Below, piece by piece: positions 25,011 through 33,867 of a DNA stretch of 64,000 nucleotides. Under the pieces are notes generated by a model. It was not told where the DNA came from, searched no databases, and saw only the letters and a list, made by a program, of their open reading frames with translations. How positions within the stretch are numbered: the first letter of the stretch is position 1; every line of letters starts with the position of its first letter. The DNA comes from Rhizobium sp. P38BS-XIX (GTDB taxonomy: Bacteria; Pseudomonadota; Alphaproteobacteria; Rhizobiales; Rhizobiaceae), in NCBI RefSeq assembly GCF_012641435.1, contig NZ_JABAIJ010000014.1, positions 89,036 to 153,035 of the forward strand, read 5' to 3'. Made by a program: the position numbers and the translations under genes.

Positions 25011-26369
25011 TCACTCGGCTTCAGCTGCGATTACCGTCGAAACGGTGCCGTTTGCCTGGCGCTGCAGGGAAACGATACCGAAGGCTGCGACGACGGCGGC
25101 AAGACCGATTGCCCAGAAGACCGGTGTCGGCGTTCCGGTCGCCTGTTGTAGCAGGCCTGCCACGTAAGGTCCGAGGATGGCACCGACGCGACCGACACCC
25201 AGCATCATGCCGACGCCGCTGGCTCTGGCACCGGTTTCATAGGAGCTCGCCGTGAAGTTGTTGAGCACATGCTGAGCGCCGACGATGCAGAAGCCGGCGA
25301 TGGCGACGATGAGAATGTTGAAGAAATGGCCACCGACGAAGACGGTGGATATCACCGCAAGACCTCCGATAAGCCACCAGATTGCAAGATAACGCGGCGA
25401 CGCGGACGGTTGCCTGTCGACAAGGACTGCAAGAGCCAGGCCGCCGATAAAGGACGTGGCCTGCATCAATGCGCCGAAGCCGAAGGATGCGGCAAAGGTT
25501 TCTCCGCGCTGCATCATTACGGTCGGGATCCAGCCTGTCAGGCCGAAGATTGAAAACAGGCTGAGAAAGGCTGTCAGCCAGATGGTGAGGGATGTCCGCC
25601 GGTAGTGTGGAGCGAGCAACGTCTTCAGCGGGTTGCTGCGGCGCGTTTCACCTGAGGTGGCAAATGTGCTCCCGGCGTATCGGGCTGCTCGATCCGGGCG
25701 GATGCGTGTCAACAAGGCGCGCAGCTCGTCGAAACGACGATTGGCCGCCAGGAATCGGGGGCTCTCGGGAAGAGAAAGCTGCACGGCGATGGTCAATGGC
25801 AGGGACAGCGCACCGACAAAGTAAAGGGCGGGCCACCCGTAGAGCGGGGTAACGAACACGCCGACCAGGCCGGCAAACATGCCGCCGAGCGACCAGCCGA
25901 GTGCTACACCCCACAGCGAAAACGCATTGTTGACGCGCCGGGGAGCCAACTCGTTGATGTAGGTGGCGCATATCGGCAGGAGTACGCCGAGACCAAGCCC
26001 GGTCAGAAGGCGCAGAAGACAAAAGCTCCAGAAGTCATGCGCAAAAAGCGCCGCCGCGATCGTGAAGACATTCACGATCCATAGACCCCCGATCAGCGCG
26101 CCGCGGCGTCCGAAGCGGTCCGACACGAAGCCTTGCCCGATGGCGCCGATAAGAAACCCCACCAGCCCGGAGCTGATCAGGAAGCCGGCTTGCGCCGGCG
26201 CCAGGCCCCAGGGCTGCATCACATAGTGAATGACGTAAGCCGGATTGAAGGTATCATATCCGTCGAACAGCGTGATCAGCGTTACGAGAATGCCAAGGCG
26301 CTTGTGGAACGAACCCACCGGCGCCTCCGTGAGTTCTGCATTGAAGTCCAGCTCGCGTGAGTCTGCCAT
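25011..26369 (-). CDS. MFS transporter, aromatic acid:H+ symporter (AAHS) type
   Basis: The 452-aa protein has 12 predicted membrane helices. AAHS-type motifs are clear: LFDGYDTFNPAYV in the first helix (the DGxD signature), GQGFVSDRFGRRGAL between helices 2 and 3, and LPESPRFL in the central loop. Such transporters import benzoate-like acids with protons. It is encoded 48 bases downstream of a gamma-resorcylate-type decarboxylase on the same strand. A dihydroxybenzoate or similar hydroxybenzoate is therefore the likely cargo (inference). Confidence 0.9.
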   Translation of the reverse strand: MADSRELDFNAELTEAPVGSFHKRLGILVTLITLFDGYDTFNPAYVIHYVMQPWGLAPAQAGFLISSGLVGFLIGAIGQGFVSDRFGRRGALIGGLWIVNVFTIAAALFAHDFWSFCLLRLLTGLGLGVLLPICATYINELAPRRVNNAFSLWGVALGWSLGGMFAGLVGVFVTPLYGWPALYFVGALSLPLTIAVQLSLPESPRFLAANRRFDELRALLTRIRPDRAARYAGSTFATSGETRRSNPLKTLLAPHYRRTSLTIWLTAFLSLFSIFGLTGWIPTVMMQRGETFAASFGFGALMQATSFIGGLALAVLVDRQPSASPRYLAIWWLIGGLAVISTVFVGGHFFNILIVAIAGFCIVGAQHVLNNFTASSYETGARASGVGMMLGVGRVGAILGPYVAGLLQQATGTPTPVFWAIGLAAVVAAFGIVSLQRQANGTVSTVIAAEAE

Positions 26370-26417
26370 TTTTCCCCTCCCATGAAAAGCCGCGCCTCCC
26401 GCACGGCTTGGCGATTG

Positions 26418-27395
26418 TCAGTCGAGATTGAAGAGTTTGCGGGCGTTCAGCCGCCCGATCTTGAGACGATCGTTTTCCGAGATTGCCGCGCTATCGAACC
26501 AATTTGCGGCATGATCGATGTTTTCGAACGGCCAGTCGGCGGAAAAGAGAATGCGGTCCGCCCCGATTTCCAGCATGGCGTCGATAAGCGTCTGGTTGCG
26601 GAAGTTTCCGGACGTGGTGAGATAGAAATTCTCGCGGAAATATTCGCTGACGGCTCGCTTGGCCGGATAGTTGTTTTGCTCGGACATCCATTTGTTATGG
26701 TTGTCGATGCGCCACATGGAATAGGGGAGACCTTCCCCCATGTGTCCTAGGATGATGGTGAGTTCGGGATGGCGGTCGAAGAGACCGGATCCGATGAGGC
26801 GAAGCGCATGTACCGCCGTTTCCTGGCCGAATGCCCAGGACGGGCCGAGCAGCCATTCATGCCCTTTGTAGATGGCGGCGTCCTGCGGCAGCGGATTGCG
26901 CGGATGAAGATAGAAGGGCACGCCGAGGCGTGCATGTTCGGCCCAGAAATCGTTGAAGTCGGGGATGTCGTAATAGATCGCTCCTTCGCGCCGGCTCGAC
27001 TGGCTGAAGCCGTTGACGAGCGATCCGCGAAAGCCGAGCTGCTCTATGCAGCGCTTCAATTCCTGTGCTGCCTGCTCAGGCGCTTGCATCGGCAAGGCTG
27101 CGAGCCCCTGGAAGCGATTTGGTCTGCGCTCCACTTGTTCGGCAAGGAAATCGTTGGCCCGGCGGGCGAGTTCGACGGCTTCCGCTTCATCTGGAATGGC
27201 TTGCACGGCCGGCGCGTTCAACGACAGCAGCATCACCTCGATGCCGTTTTCGTCCATCTCGCGCAGGCGACGCTCCTGAATGTCGAGAAGGCGGCTTTTC
27301 AGCTCCGGCCAGTCGGCATTCGGCGCGAAGCGTGCGCTGTCCTCCAGGGTTCGTTCGATCGCGAAGTGCTCCTCGAGCGCTATCTTCCCTTCCAT
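26418..27395 (-). CDS. Amidohydrolase-family decarboxylase, gamma-resorcylate/2,3-dihydroxybenzoate type
   Basis: The start at 27395 has AAAGGAAAG upstream and gives 325 aa, the usual length of this family. All key residues I know from gamma-resorcylate decarboxylase are at the same numbers: Glu8 and His10 (ALEEHFA), His164 (FYLHPRNPLP), His218 (ILGHMGEG) and Asp287 (FSADWPFENIDHA). The sequence resembles the Rhizobium gamma-resorcylate decarboxylase (GraF) along its length, as I remember that protein. The reaction would be reversible non-oxidative decarboxylation of a hydroxybenzoate in the cytosol. No resorcinol hydroxylase is nearby, so the exact substrate is uncertain. Confidence 0.88.
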   Translation of the reverse strand: MEGKIALEEHFAIERTLEDSARFAPNADWPELKSRLLDIQERRLREMDENGIEVMLLSLNAPAVQAIPDEAEAVELARRANDFLAEQVERRPNRFQGLAALPMQAPEQAAQELKRCIEQLGFRGSLVNGFSQSSRREGAIYYDIPDFNDFWAEHARLGVPFYLHPRNPLPQDAAIYKGHEWLLGPSWAFGQETAVHALRLIGSGLFDRHPELTIILGHMGEGLPYSMWRIDNHNKWMSEQNNYPAKRAVSEYFRENFYLTTSGNFRNQTLIDAMLEIGADRILFSADWPFENIDHAANWFDSAAISENDRLKIGRLNARKLFNLD

Positions 27396-27420
27396 GGTCT
27401 TTCCTTTTCTTTCGACCCGT

Positions 27421-27478
27421 ATTGACAACAGCGAACTACAAGCGCATTTCATTGTCAATGGGAATATTGCAAATGCAA
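27421..27478. promoter_or_regulatory. Divergent control region with two operator-like palindromes
   Basis: ATTGACAA (27421-27428) is mirrored by TTGTCAAT (27452-27459). TTGCA-AA-TGCAA (27467-27478) is a perfect 12-base palindrome, and another TTGCA follows at 27482. They lie between the decarboxylase gene (start 27395) and the MarR gene (start 27542), as expected for MarR binding sites over divergent promoters. Confidence 0.5.
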
Positions 27479-27541
27479 ATGTTGCAGATGATTGATACTA
27501 TGTTAGAGCGGGACGGTGTTTCGTCGTCCAGGAGCTCTGAC

Positions 27542-28090
27542 ATGTACCGTCTGTCGAATTCGTTTCCCTATCTGCTCGCCCGGCTAGGCATTCGCATGGG
27601 GTCCCTCTTTGAAGACGTGGTGAAACAGGAGGGCTTGACCCTCCAGATGTACCGCATCATCGCCGCGATTTCGGAAGAGGAGCGCCCGCTCAAGCTCGTG
27701 GAGCTGGCCGCGTTAACATCGGCTGACATCTCGACCTTGTCGCGCGTGGTCGCGGCCATGGCGAAGAAGGGCATTCTTAGCCGCGAGCGCCCGGAAAACG
27801 ATCAGCGCAGCCTGCAGGTGACGCTGACGCCGGAGGGCGAGCGGCTTCTGGCGCGCTACGCACCCGTCGCAGCCTATTACGAGACGATCGCCACATCCAG
27901 CTTGTCGGCTGAAGCCGCGGAAGAGCTCAAGACGACGCTGGTGCAGCTTTACGCAAATCTCGACCGCCTGGAGAGCGAAGTTCGCAATGGCACGATCCAC
28001 ACCATGATCGCTGCCGCCGGCAACACGCAAGGCGAGCCGCAGGCGAAGCTCAAGCGGCGCACGAAGGAAACACGCACACCATCGCAATAG
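27542..28090 (+). CDS. MarR-family transcriptional regulator
   Basis: The ATG at 27542 (MYRLSNSFPYLLARLGIRMG) has AGGAG seven bases upstream and gives 182 aa; longer frames run back through the operator region. The winged helix-turn-helix is visible at PLKLVELAALTSADISTLSRVVAAMAKKG, followed by the wing NDQRSLQVTLTPEG. The C-terminal tail is basic. It sits 20 bases before the flavin monooxygenase gene and faces the decarboxylase-transporter operon. It likely senses the aromatic substrate and controls both. Confidence 0.9.
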   Translation: MYRLSNSFPYLLARLGIRMGSLFEDVVKQEGLTLQMYRIIAAISEEERPLKLVELAALTSADISTLSRVVAAMAKKGILSRERPENDQRSLQVTLTPEGERLLARYAPVAAYYETIATSSLSAEAAEELKTTLVQLYANLDRLESEVRNGTIHTMIAAAGNTQGEPQAKLKRRTKETRTPSQ

Positions 28091-28110
28091 CGAATGAATG
28101 GGAGGACATC

Positions 28111-29307
28111 ATGAGTGAAGGACGTGTCATCATTGCAGGCGGAGGCATTGGTGGCTTGGCGACAGCACTGGCGCTATCGGCGAAAGGCCGCCGCATCATC
28201 GTTTTGGAGCGCGCAGCAGTCCTGGGCGAAGTCGGTGCCGGCATCCAGCTGGGACCGAATGCCTTTCATGCCCTGGACAAGTTGAAAGTCGGGGACATCG
28301 CGCGCACCGAAGCCGTCTACATCGACCAGCTGCGATTGATGAATGCCGTCTCCGGTGAGGAGATCGTCCATATTGACCTTAACGATGGGTTCCGGCAGCG
28401 TTTCGGCAATCCCTATGCCGTCGTGCATAGAGGCGATCTGCACAAAGCGATGCTGACCGCGTGCCAGGATGATCCGAAGATCGAACTTAAAACCGGGTAT
28501 CAGGTCGAACGCTACGAGCAGGACGACAGCAAGATTGTCGTCGTTCTTGCCTCCGGAGAACGTGTGGAGGGCGATCTTCTCATCGGCGCCGATGGGCTGC
28601 GATCTGCAGTGCGCCGGCAGATGGTCAATGACGGGCCGCCGCGTATCGAAGGGCACACCACCTATCGGTCGGTGATCCCGGTCGATCAGATGCCCGAGGA
28701 TCTGCGCTGGAATGCCGCGACGCTATGGGCCGGCGAACGCTGCCATCTCGTGCATTATCCGCTGCAGGGGTGGAAGGTCTTCAATCTTGCGATCACGACC
28801 CACAACGACGCCAACGAATTGATTGCCGGCAAGCCGGTGAGCCATGACGAAGTGATGCAAGGCTTCAAGGGCATACATCCGCGAATCCGGTCGCTGATAG
28901 AGCATGGCAAGGATTGGAAAGCCTGGGTCATCTGCGATCGCGAGCCGGTGCAGCAATGGCGGGATGGGCGTGCCGTGTTGCTTGGCGATGCCGCCCATCC
29001 GATGCTGCAATATTTTGCCCAGGGCGCGTGCATGGCGCTTGAAGACGCCGTGTGTCTGGCTGATGCGCTTGAACGTGAAAGGGCGGATTGGCGGAAGGCG
29101 CTGGATAGCTATGTGGCGTCCAGAAGCCTGCGCACGGCGCGTGTCCAGCTTCAATCGCGCGAACTTGCCAAACGTGTCTATCATCCCGCCGGCGCCCATG
29201 CTGCCCTGCGCGATCAACTTCTGAAGAGCCTCGGAAATGAGGGCTTCTATCAGAGCATCGACTGGCTGTATCGCAAGGGTGCGGCCGAAGCTGCGTCCAT
29301 TCGTTGA
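28111..29307 (+). CDS. FAD-dependent monooxygenase, 3-hydroxybenzoate 6-hydroxylase-like
   Basis: The 398-aa protein is a class A flavoprotein hydroxylase: GGGIGG at 10-15 binds the ADP part of FAD, GDLLIGADGLRSAVRR is the DG motif, and LLGDAAHPMLQYFAQGACMA is the GD motif. The last segment, with LQY..QGACMALEDA, is what I associate with 3-hydroxybenzoate 6-hydroxylases and salicylate hydroxylases. It would hydroxylate a benzoate-type ring using NAD(P)H and O2. No gentisate dioxygenase is in the window, so the product's fate is not encoded nearby. Confidence 0.85.
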   Translation: MSEGRVIIAGGGIGGLATALALSAKGRRIIVLERAAVLGEVGAGIQLGPNAFHALDKLKVGDIARTEAVYIDQLRLMNAVSGEEIVHIDLNDGFRQRFGNPYAVVHRGDLHKAMLTACQDDPKIELKTGYQVERYEQDDSKIVVVLASGERVEGDLLIGADGLRSAVRRQMVNDGPPRIEGHTTYRSVIPVDQMPEDLRWNAATLWAGERCHLVHYPLQGWKVFNLAITTHNDANELIAGKPVSHDEVMQGFKGIHPRIRSLIEHGKDWKAWVICDREPVQQWRDGRAVLLGDAAHPMLQYFAQGACMALEDAVCLADALERERADWRKALDSYVASRSLRTARVQLQSRELAKRVYHPAGAHAALRDQLLKSLGNEGFYQSIDWLYRKGAAEAASIR

Positions 29308-29561
29308 TCCAAGCCTGATCGAACAGACTCGTTCTGCGTTGCCACCGAGAAGCTGCGTCGTTCAAGGCGGTATTGGCGATGAGATCTCTTCGCCGATGCC
29401 GCCTGAGCCTTTTATATTGAGCGTACGATGGAGAGCGTGGATCGGCGCGGAGAAGCCTGCGCCACTCCTGAAGGGCCAGATGGACCCGAACGCGAGGGTG
29501 CGCTATAGCCTCGTCATCGAACATACCATCGTCCAATCCAGAGGCTTAGAGGCGGTAAAGG

Positions 29562-30431
29562 ATGACGCTCGCATCTTTCCTGGAAGCACAATGTCTGCGA
29601 ATGGACCTTTGGCCGGGTGCTCCACCCGGTGAGCGCGGACCTGCTTTGGAAGAGCATGCCGTTCCCGAGGGCGCTGTCGGTGGGATCGATGTGCCCGTTA
29701 TCGAAGTCTATCGCCCACCTGAGCCCAATGGTTCGGCACTTCTCATCCTCGGGGGCGGTGGCTATCGCCATATTCAGATGGTGCGCGAATCCAACCCCGC
29801 GGCAAATCTTGCCCTTTCCCTCGGCATGACGGCGGTGATCCTGAAGCACCGGCTGCCGATCGATGGTTGGAAACCGTTGGCACCCTTGCAGGACGCGCAG
29901 CGTGCACTTCGACTTATCCGCAAGAATGCGGCCGCCTGGGGCATCGCCAACGAACGCATCGGCGTGCTCGGTTTCTCCGCCGGCGGACATTTGGCGGCAA
30001 TGCTTTCCACCCGGTTTGATCTCGAGACCTATGCGGCGATCGACGATACCGATTGGCTCTCCGCAAGGCCGGACTTTGCGGCACTCCTGTTTCCGGTCAT
30101 CAGCCTTGAGCCGCCGTTTGAGTTTACGGCAACCAAGCGCATGCTCAGCCGTGATGACGCGGGGGCCGACCAGCTCCAGCGCTATTCTCCGCACCGGCTG
30201 GTGACCGCAGCAGTGCCGCCGACATTCCTTGCCCATGCTGCTGATGACAAAGTGGCGCCTCCTGAGCATTCGATCCTGATGTTCCAGGCGTTGAAGGCTG
30301 CTTCCGTTTCCGCAGAATTGCATATCTTTCCAACGGGCGGACATGGCAGCGCGACAGGCGCGCAGGGAAGCCGCTTCCATCTGTGGCAGACCCTGTTTTC
30401 GAGCTGGGTCGAGCCCTGGCTTCGGGATTGA
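29562..30431 (+). CDS. Alpha/beta hydrolase (esterase, acetyl-xylan-esterase-like)
   Basis: The 289-aa protein has an oxyanion-hole-like strand SALLILGGGGYRHIQM, nucleophile elbow GVLGFSAGGHLAAML (Ser), acid FLAHAADDKVAPPEHS and His in FPTGGHGSATG. This is the order of BD-FAE/sugar-esterase type hydrolases. AGGCGG lies six bases before the ATG. No signal peptide is seen, so it acts in the cytoplasm. A 250-base region without a gene separates it from the monooxygenase gene. A LysR gene follows 60 bases downstream, so the grouping with the importer further on is only suggestive. Confidence 0.85.
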   Translation: MTLASFLEAQCLRMDLWPGAPPGERGPALEEHAVPEGAVGGIDVPVIEVYRPPEPNGSALLILGGGGYRHIQMVRESNPAANLALSLGMTAVILKHRLPIDGWKPLAPLQDAQRALRLIRKNAAAWGIANERIGVLGFSAGGHLAAMLSTRFDLETYAAIDDTDWLSARPDFAALLFPVISLEPPFEFTATKRMLSRDDAGADQLQRYSPHRLVTAAVPPTFLAHAADDKVAPPEHSILMFQALKAASVSAELHIFPTGGHGSATGAQGSRFHLWQTLFSSWVEPWLRD

Positions 30432-30491
30432 TAAGCCAGGGACGGGCAAGGGGCTCGTCCAAAACCATCAACCCGATCGGAAGGTAAGGCA

Positions 30492-31397
30492 ATGGCGCTC
30501 GAACTCAGGCACTGGCGAGCTTTTGCGACGGCTGCCGAAACTCTGCATTTCGGTCTTGCCGCGGAACGGATCGGCCTGACGCAACCGGCGCTCAGCCAAT
30601 TGATCAAGGTCGTCGAAGACGAATTCGAGGTTCGCCTGTTTGATCGTTCGCATCGGACCGTAACCTTGACAGAGGCCGGCCGAAGCCTGCTTCCGGAAGC
30701 ACAAGCGGTACTGGCACAGAGCCGGCGAGCCGAGCGCCTCGGGCTGGTCGCCGGTCGAAGCTCCAACCGCACGCTCGCGATCGGCTATGTCGGATCGGCG
30801 GCGTTCCATCCGTTTTTCAGCCGTCTCATCGAAAAGCTGACGACGATCAGTCCGGCATTGGTTCTCAGGCTGGATCAGTCACCGGTCAGCCGACAGGTCA
30901 TGCAGGTTCGCGATCACAACCTCGATATCGGAATATTGAGATCACCCATGCCGCCGCTCGATCCGCAGATCGCAACCTTGTCTCTGCAGCGCGAGCCGAT
31001 GGTGCTGGCGATCGGGCGTCAAAGTCACCACTCCGCGCAGCAGGGAGCCTGCAATCTCGCCGATTTCGCCGATGAGCCGTTTCTCCAGTATCGTCAGCAG
31101 GAGGGTGGCGGCCTCTATTTTCTGACGCAGAACGCCTGCGAGCAAGCCGGCTTCCAGCCGCGTATCTCTCAAACCGTGCCGCAGATTGCAACCATGCTCG
31201 CTCTCGTCGGCGCGGGTCTGGGTGTGGCACTTATCCCGGAGTCCGTATCGCGGCTCGGTGTCCCAGGTGTCGTGTGCCGCCGGCTGCTTCAGCCCGTTTT
31301 CACGGACTTCAATCTTATCTATCGCCGCAGCGATACCGCGCCGGCGCTTCGGGAAGCACTGCAGGCTGCTAGAGCGGTCGATAAGCTCAGCTTATGA
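30492..31397 (+). CDS. LysR-family transcriptional regulator
   Basis: The 301-aa protein has the LysR winged helix-turn-helix at residues 1-60 (LRHWRAFATAAETLHFGLAA ... LTQPALSQLIKVVEDEFEVRLFDRS) and a two-lobe effector domain (LAIGYVGSAAFHPFFSRLI, LDIGILRSPMPPLD). The branch resembles BenM/CatM/AlsR-like regulators. It stands between an esterase gene and a complete amino-acid-type ABC importer, all on one strand, and may control the importer and lyase genes that follow. Confidence 0.92.
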   Translation: MALELRHWRAFATAAETLHFGLAAERIGLTQPALSQLIKVVEDEFEVRLFDRSHRTVTLTEAGRSLLPEAQAVLAQSRRAERLGLVAGRSSNRTLAIGYVGSAAFHPFFSRLIEKLTTISPALVLRLDQSPVSRQVMQVRDHNLDIGILRSPMPPLDPQIATLSLQREPMVLAIGRQSHHSAQQGACNLADFADEPFLQYRQQEGGGLYFLTQNACEQAGFQPRISQTVPQIATMLALVGAGLGVALIPESVSRLGVPGVVCRRLLQPVFTDFNLIYRRSDTAPALREALQAARAVDKLSL

Positions 31398-31547
31398 ATT
31401 TTGCAGCTTACGACACTTGGTCGAACGCCTCGAATGGGTATCCTTGCAAGCAGTTTGGAGGATGAGCTCGTTGCAGGTCGATCAAATTGGTCCATCGCGA
31501 CAATCTCGTGCTCCAGCCAAGAGGAACCCTGGGGGAGGAGCCCGCTT

Positions 31548-32369
31548 ATGAACGCCTTGATCCGTTTTTCAATCGCCGCCGCCGCGATCGCCTTGCCGAC
31601 GACTATCGCCTTTGCCGAGGATGCCGCGAAGCTGAAGACCGTCAGTGCCGGCCAGCTTACGGTCGCCTATCGCACCGACGACCGGCCGGTCTCCTTCATC
31701 GATTCCGACGGCAAGCCCGCCGGCTTCCTCGTTGATTTCGAAAATGCGGTCGGCAAGAAGCTCGGGCTTGAGGTGGTTTATGTGGCGACCGACTTCGCGA
31801 GCATGGTGCCGGCCGTGCGCAACAAGCGTTATGACACGGCAGCGTTCCAGGTGCTGGTAACGCCCGAGCGCACCGCAGCTGTGGATTTCACGACGGCCAC
31901 TGGTTATTCCGAGGCGCGGCTCGTCTCGCTCAAGACAAAGGCGATCGACAAAGTCGACGGCGCCAAGGGCAAGACGGTGGCCATTACGCGCGGCAGCGCC
32001 TTGATCCCGAAGCTCAACGAAATTGCGCCGGGTGTCTCCGTTCGGGAGTTCCCGAATATCGCGGCGAGCCTGAACGCCCTGCTTGCCGGCCAGGTCGACG
32101 GCCTCTTTACCGGCCTGAACACGGCGGACGAACTGGTCGAAAAGCACTCGCAGCTGGCAGCTTCCCAGGTCGTGACAACGGGCATGGCCGCCTTTCCGAT
32201 CTCGAAGGACAATCCGGACCTGAAGAAGGCGATGGATGGCGCAATCGCCGAACTGATGAAGGACGGCACATACACCACCCTCTTTACCAAGTGGTATGCC
32301 GCTTCCGTGGAAATGCCCGACCAGCTGTTTGTCGATTATCCTGGCATGCCGCATCCCGTCAAAAAGTAA
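31548..32369 (+). CDS. Amino-acid-type ABC transporter substrate-binding protein (family 3)
   Basis: The start at 31548 has GGGGGAGGAG upstream and gives 273 aa with a signal peptide (MNALIRFSIAAAAIALPTTIAFA). The mature part matches family 3 solute-binding proteins: LTVAYRTDDRPVSFIDSDGK, PAGFLVDFENAVGKKLGL, RYDTAAFQVLVTPERTAAVDFT and KDGTYTTLFTKWY. It delivers a polar amino acid or similar small charged solute to the permease encoded 15 bases downstream. The ligand is not identifiable, but the downstream lyase suggests a dicarboxylic-acid-containing compound (inference). Confidence 0.92.
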   Translation: MNALIRFSIAAAAIALPTTIAFAEDAAKLKTVSAGQLTVAYRTDDRPVSFIDSDGKPAGFLVDFENAVGKKLGLEVVYVATDFASMVPAVRNKRYDTAAFQVLVTPERTAAVDFTTATGYSEARLVSLKTKAIDKVDGAKGKTVAITRGSALIPKLNEIAPGVSVREFPNIAASLNALLAGQVDGLFTGLNTADELVEKHSQLAASQVVTTGMAAFPISKDNPDLKKAMDGAIAELMKDGTYTTLFTKWYAASVEMPDQLFVDYPGMPHPVKK

Positions 32370-32384
32370 GGACAGGCCTGCGAC

Positions 32385-33113
32385 ATGTTCGAAGGACTTC
32401 AGCGTATCCAGCAGACCTTTTTCGACCCGGGCGAATTCGCCAGGGTCATGCCGCAACTGATCACGGTCGGCCTGCCGAATACAATTCTGCTTGCCGTCGT
32501 CGCCAGCATCATCGGTGTCTTCCTCGGATTGTTCATCGCAATCGGGCTTTCATCCGATCGCAGGCTCCTAAAGGTGCCATGCCGGATCTACGTGGATATC
32601 TTGCGCGGCCTGCCGCATATTCTGACGATCTACATCGTCGGGCAGGGTCTACCGCTCGCCGGGCTCGCCCTTTTCGGTAACAATACCTATGCCTATGCGG
32701 CGCTGGCCATTGGTCTGATCGAAAGCGGCTATATGGCGGAAATCTTCCGTGCCGGGCTTCAGAGCGTCGAACGCGGTCAGGTCGAGGCCTCGCGCTCGCT
32801 CGGAATGACGAAAATGCAGACCCTGCGCTATGTCATCCTTCCGCAAGGCGTACGGCGTGTGCTGCCGCCGCTGACCGGTCAATTCATTCTGGTCATCAAG
32901 GGCACGGCGCTGGTTTTCCTGCTCGGTCTTCTGTCGAGCCAGCGCGAGATCTTCTCCATTGCCCAGGATGCGGCGATCAACAACGCGAACCTCTCGCCGC
33001 TGATGGCGGCCGGCATTCTCTATCTCGCGCTGACGGTTCCCATGACCCATCTGGTCAACGCCTGGGAGCGGCGCATGGGCGTATCTTCAAGGAGGACTTC
33101 TGATGGCGAATGA
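32385..33113 (+). CDS. Amino-acid-type ABC transporter permease
   Basis: The 242-aa protein has about five membrane helices and the HisM/GlnP signature (RIYVDILRGLPHILTIYIV; EIFRAGLQSVERGQVEASRSLGMT, the coupling loop). It forms the inner-membrane channel with itself, as only one permease is encoded. Its stop codon overlaps the start region of the ATPase gene (11 bases), showing tight coupling. Confidence 0.93.
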   Translation: MFEGLQRIQQTFFDPGEFARVMPQLITVGLPNTILLAVVASIIGVFLGLFIAIGLSSDRRLLKVPCRIYVDILRGLPHILTIYIVGQGLPLAGLALFGNNTYAYAALAIGLIESGYMAEIFRAGLQSVERGQVEASRSLGMTKMQTLRYVILPQGVRRVLPPLTGQFILVIKGTALVFLLGLLSSQREIFSIAQDAAINNANLSPLMAAGILYLALTVPMTHLVNAWERRMGVSSRRTSDGE

Positions 33114-33846
33114 AGCCAAGGCGGCAGTCCGCTTCATCGATCTGAACAAATCCTATGGCGCCGTGCACGTCTTGCACGACATCAATCTCGATGTGCCGGA
33201 AGCGACGACGACCTGCATAATCGGTCCTTCCGGCTCGGGGAAATCGACGCTTCTTCGCTGCACGAACCTTCTCGAGAGACCCGAAAGCGGTCGGATCCTG
33301 ATCGACGGGCGGCAGATCAACGAACCCAAAGTCGACATAGACGCATTGCGCCGTCAGGTTGGCATGGTCTTTCAGCATTTTCATCTGTTCAGTCATCTTG
33401 ACGTGATGGGCAATGTTACGCTCGCGCTGCGCAAGGTGCGTCGCATGAGCAAGGACCAAGCTGAAGCCTTGGCGATGGCAAAACTCGAGGCTGTGGGTCT
33501 CAAGGGCTTTGAGCGCCGCCGCCCAACGGATCTTTCCGGCGGGCAGCAGCAGCGTGTGGCGATCGCTCGTTCCCTTGCCATGGAGCCGAAGGTCATGCTG
33601 TTCGACGAGGCGACGTCGGCGCTCGATCCGGAGCTGGTCAAAGGCATCCTCGAACTCATGACCGGGTTGGCGCAATCGGGAATGACGATGATCGTCGTCA
33701 CCCATGAGATGCGTTTCGCGCGCGAGGTGGCCGGCCGGCTGGTCTTCATGGACAAGGGACGCATCGTCGAACACGGGCCGCCGGGCGACCTTTTCGATCG
33801 ACCACAAAGCCCGCGGCTCAAGCATTTTCTCGATCAAGTACTCTGA
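33103..33846 (+). CDS. Amino-acid-type ABC transporter ATP-binding protein
   Basis: The 247-aa ATPase has Walker A GPSGSGKST at 41-49, Q-loop FQ at 90-91, signature LSGGQ at 144-148 and Walker B MLFDEATSALDPE at 165-177, followed by VTHEM with the switch His. The length and the FDEATSALDPELV form are those of GlnQ/HisP-type importers. The gene overlaps the permease gene by 11 bases and is followed 21 bases later by the lyase gene, so transporter and lyase are probably co-transcribed. Confidence 0.95.
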   Translation: MANEAKAAVRFIDLNKSYGAVHVLHDINLDVPEATTTCIIGPSGSGKSTLLRCTNLLERPESGRILIDGRQINEPKVDIDALRRQVGMVFQHFHLFSHLDVMGNVTLALRKVRRMSKDQAEALAMAKLEAVGLKGFERRRPTDLSGGQQQRVAIARSLAMEPKVMLFDEATSALDPELVKGILELMTGLAQSGMTMIVVTHEMRFAREVAGRLVFMDKGRIVEHGPPGDLFDRPQSPRLKHFLDQVL

Positions 33847-33867
33847 TCTCCGTCTGAAGGCATCGAC

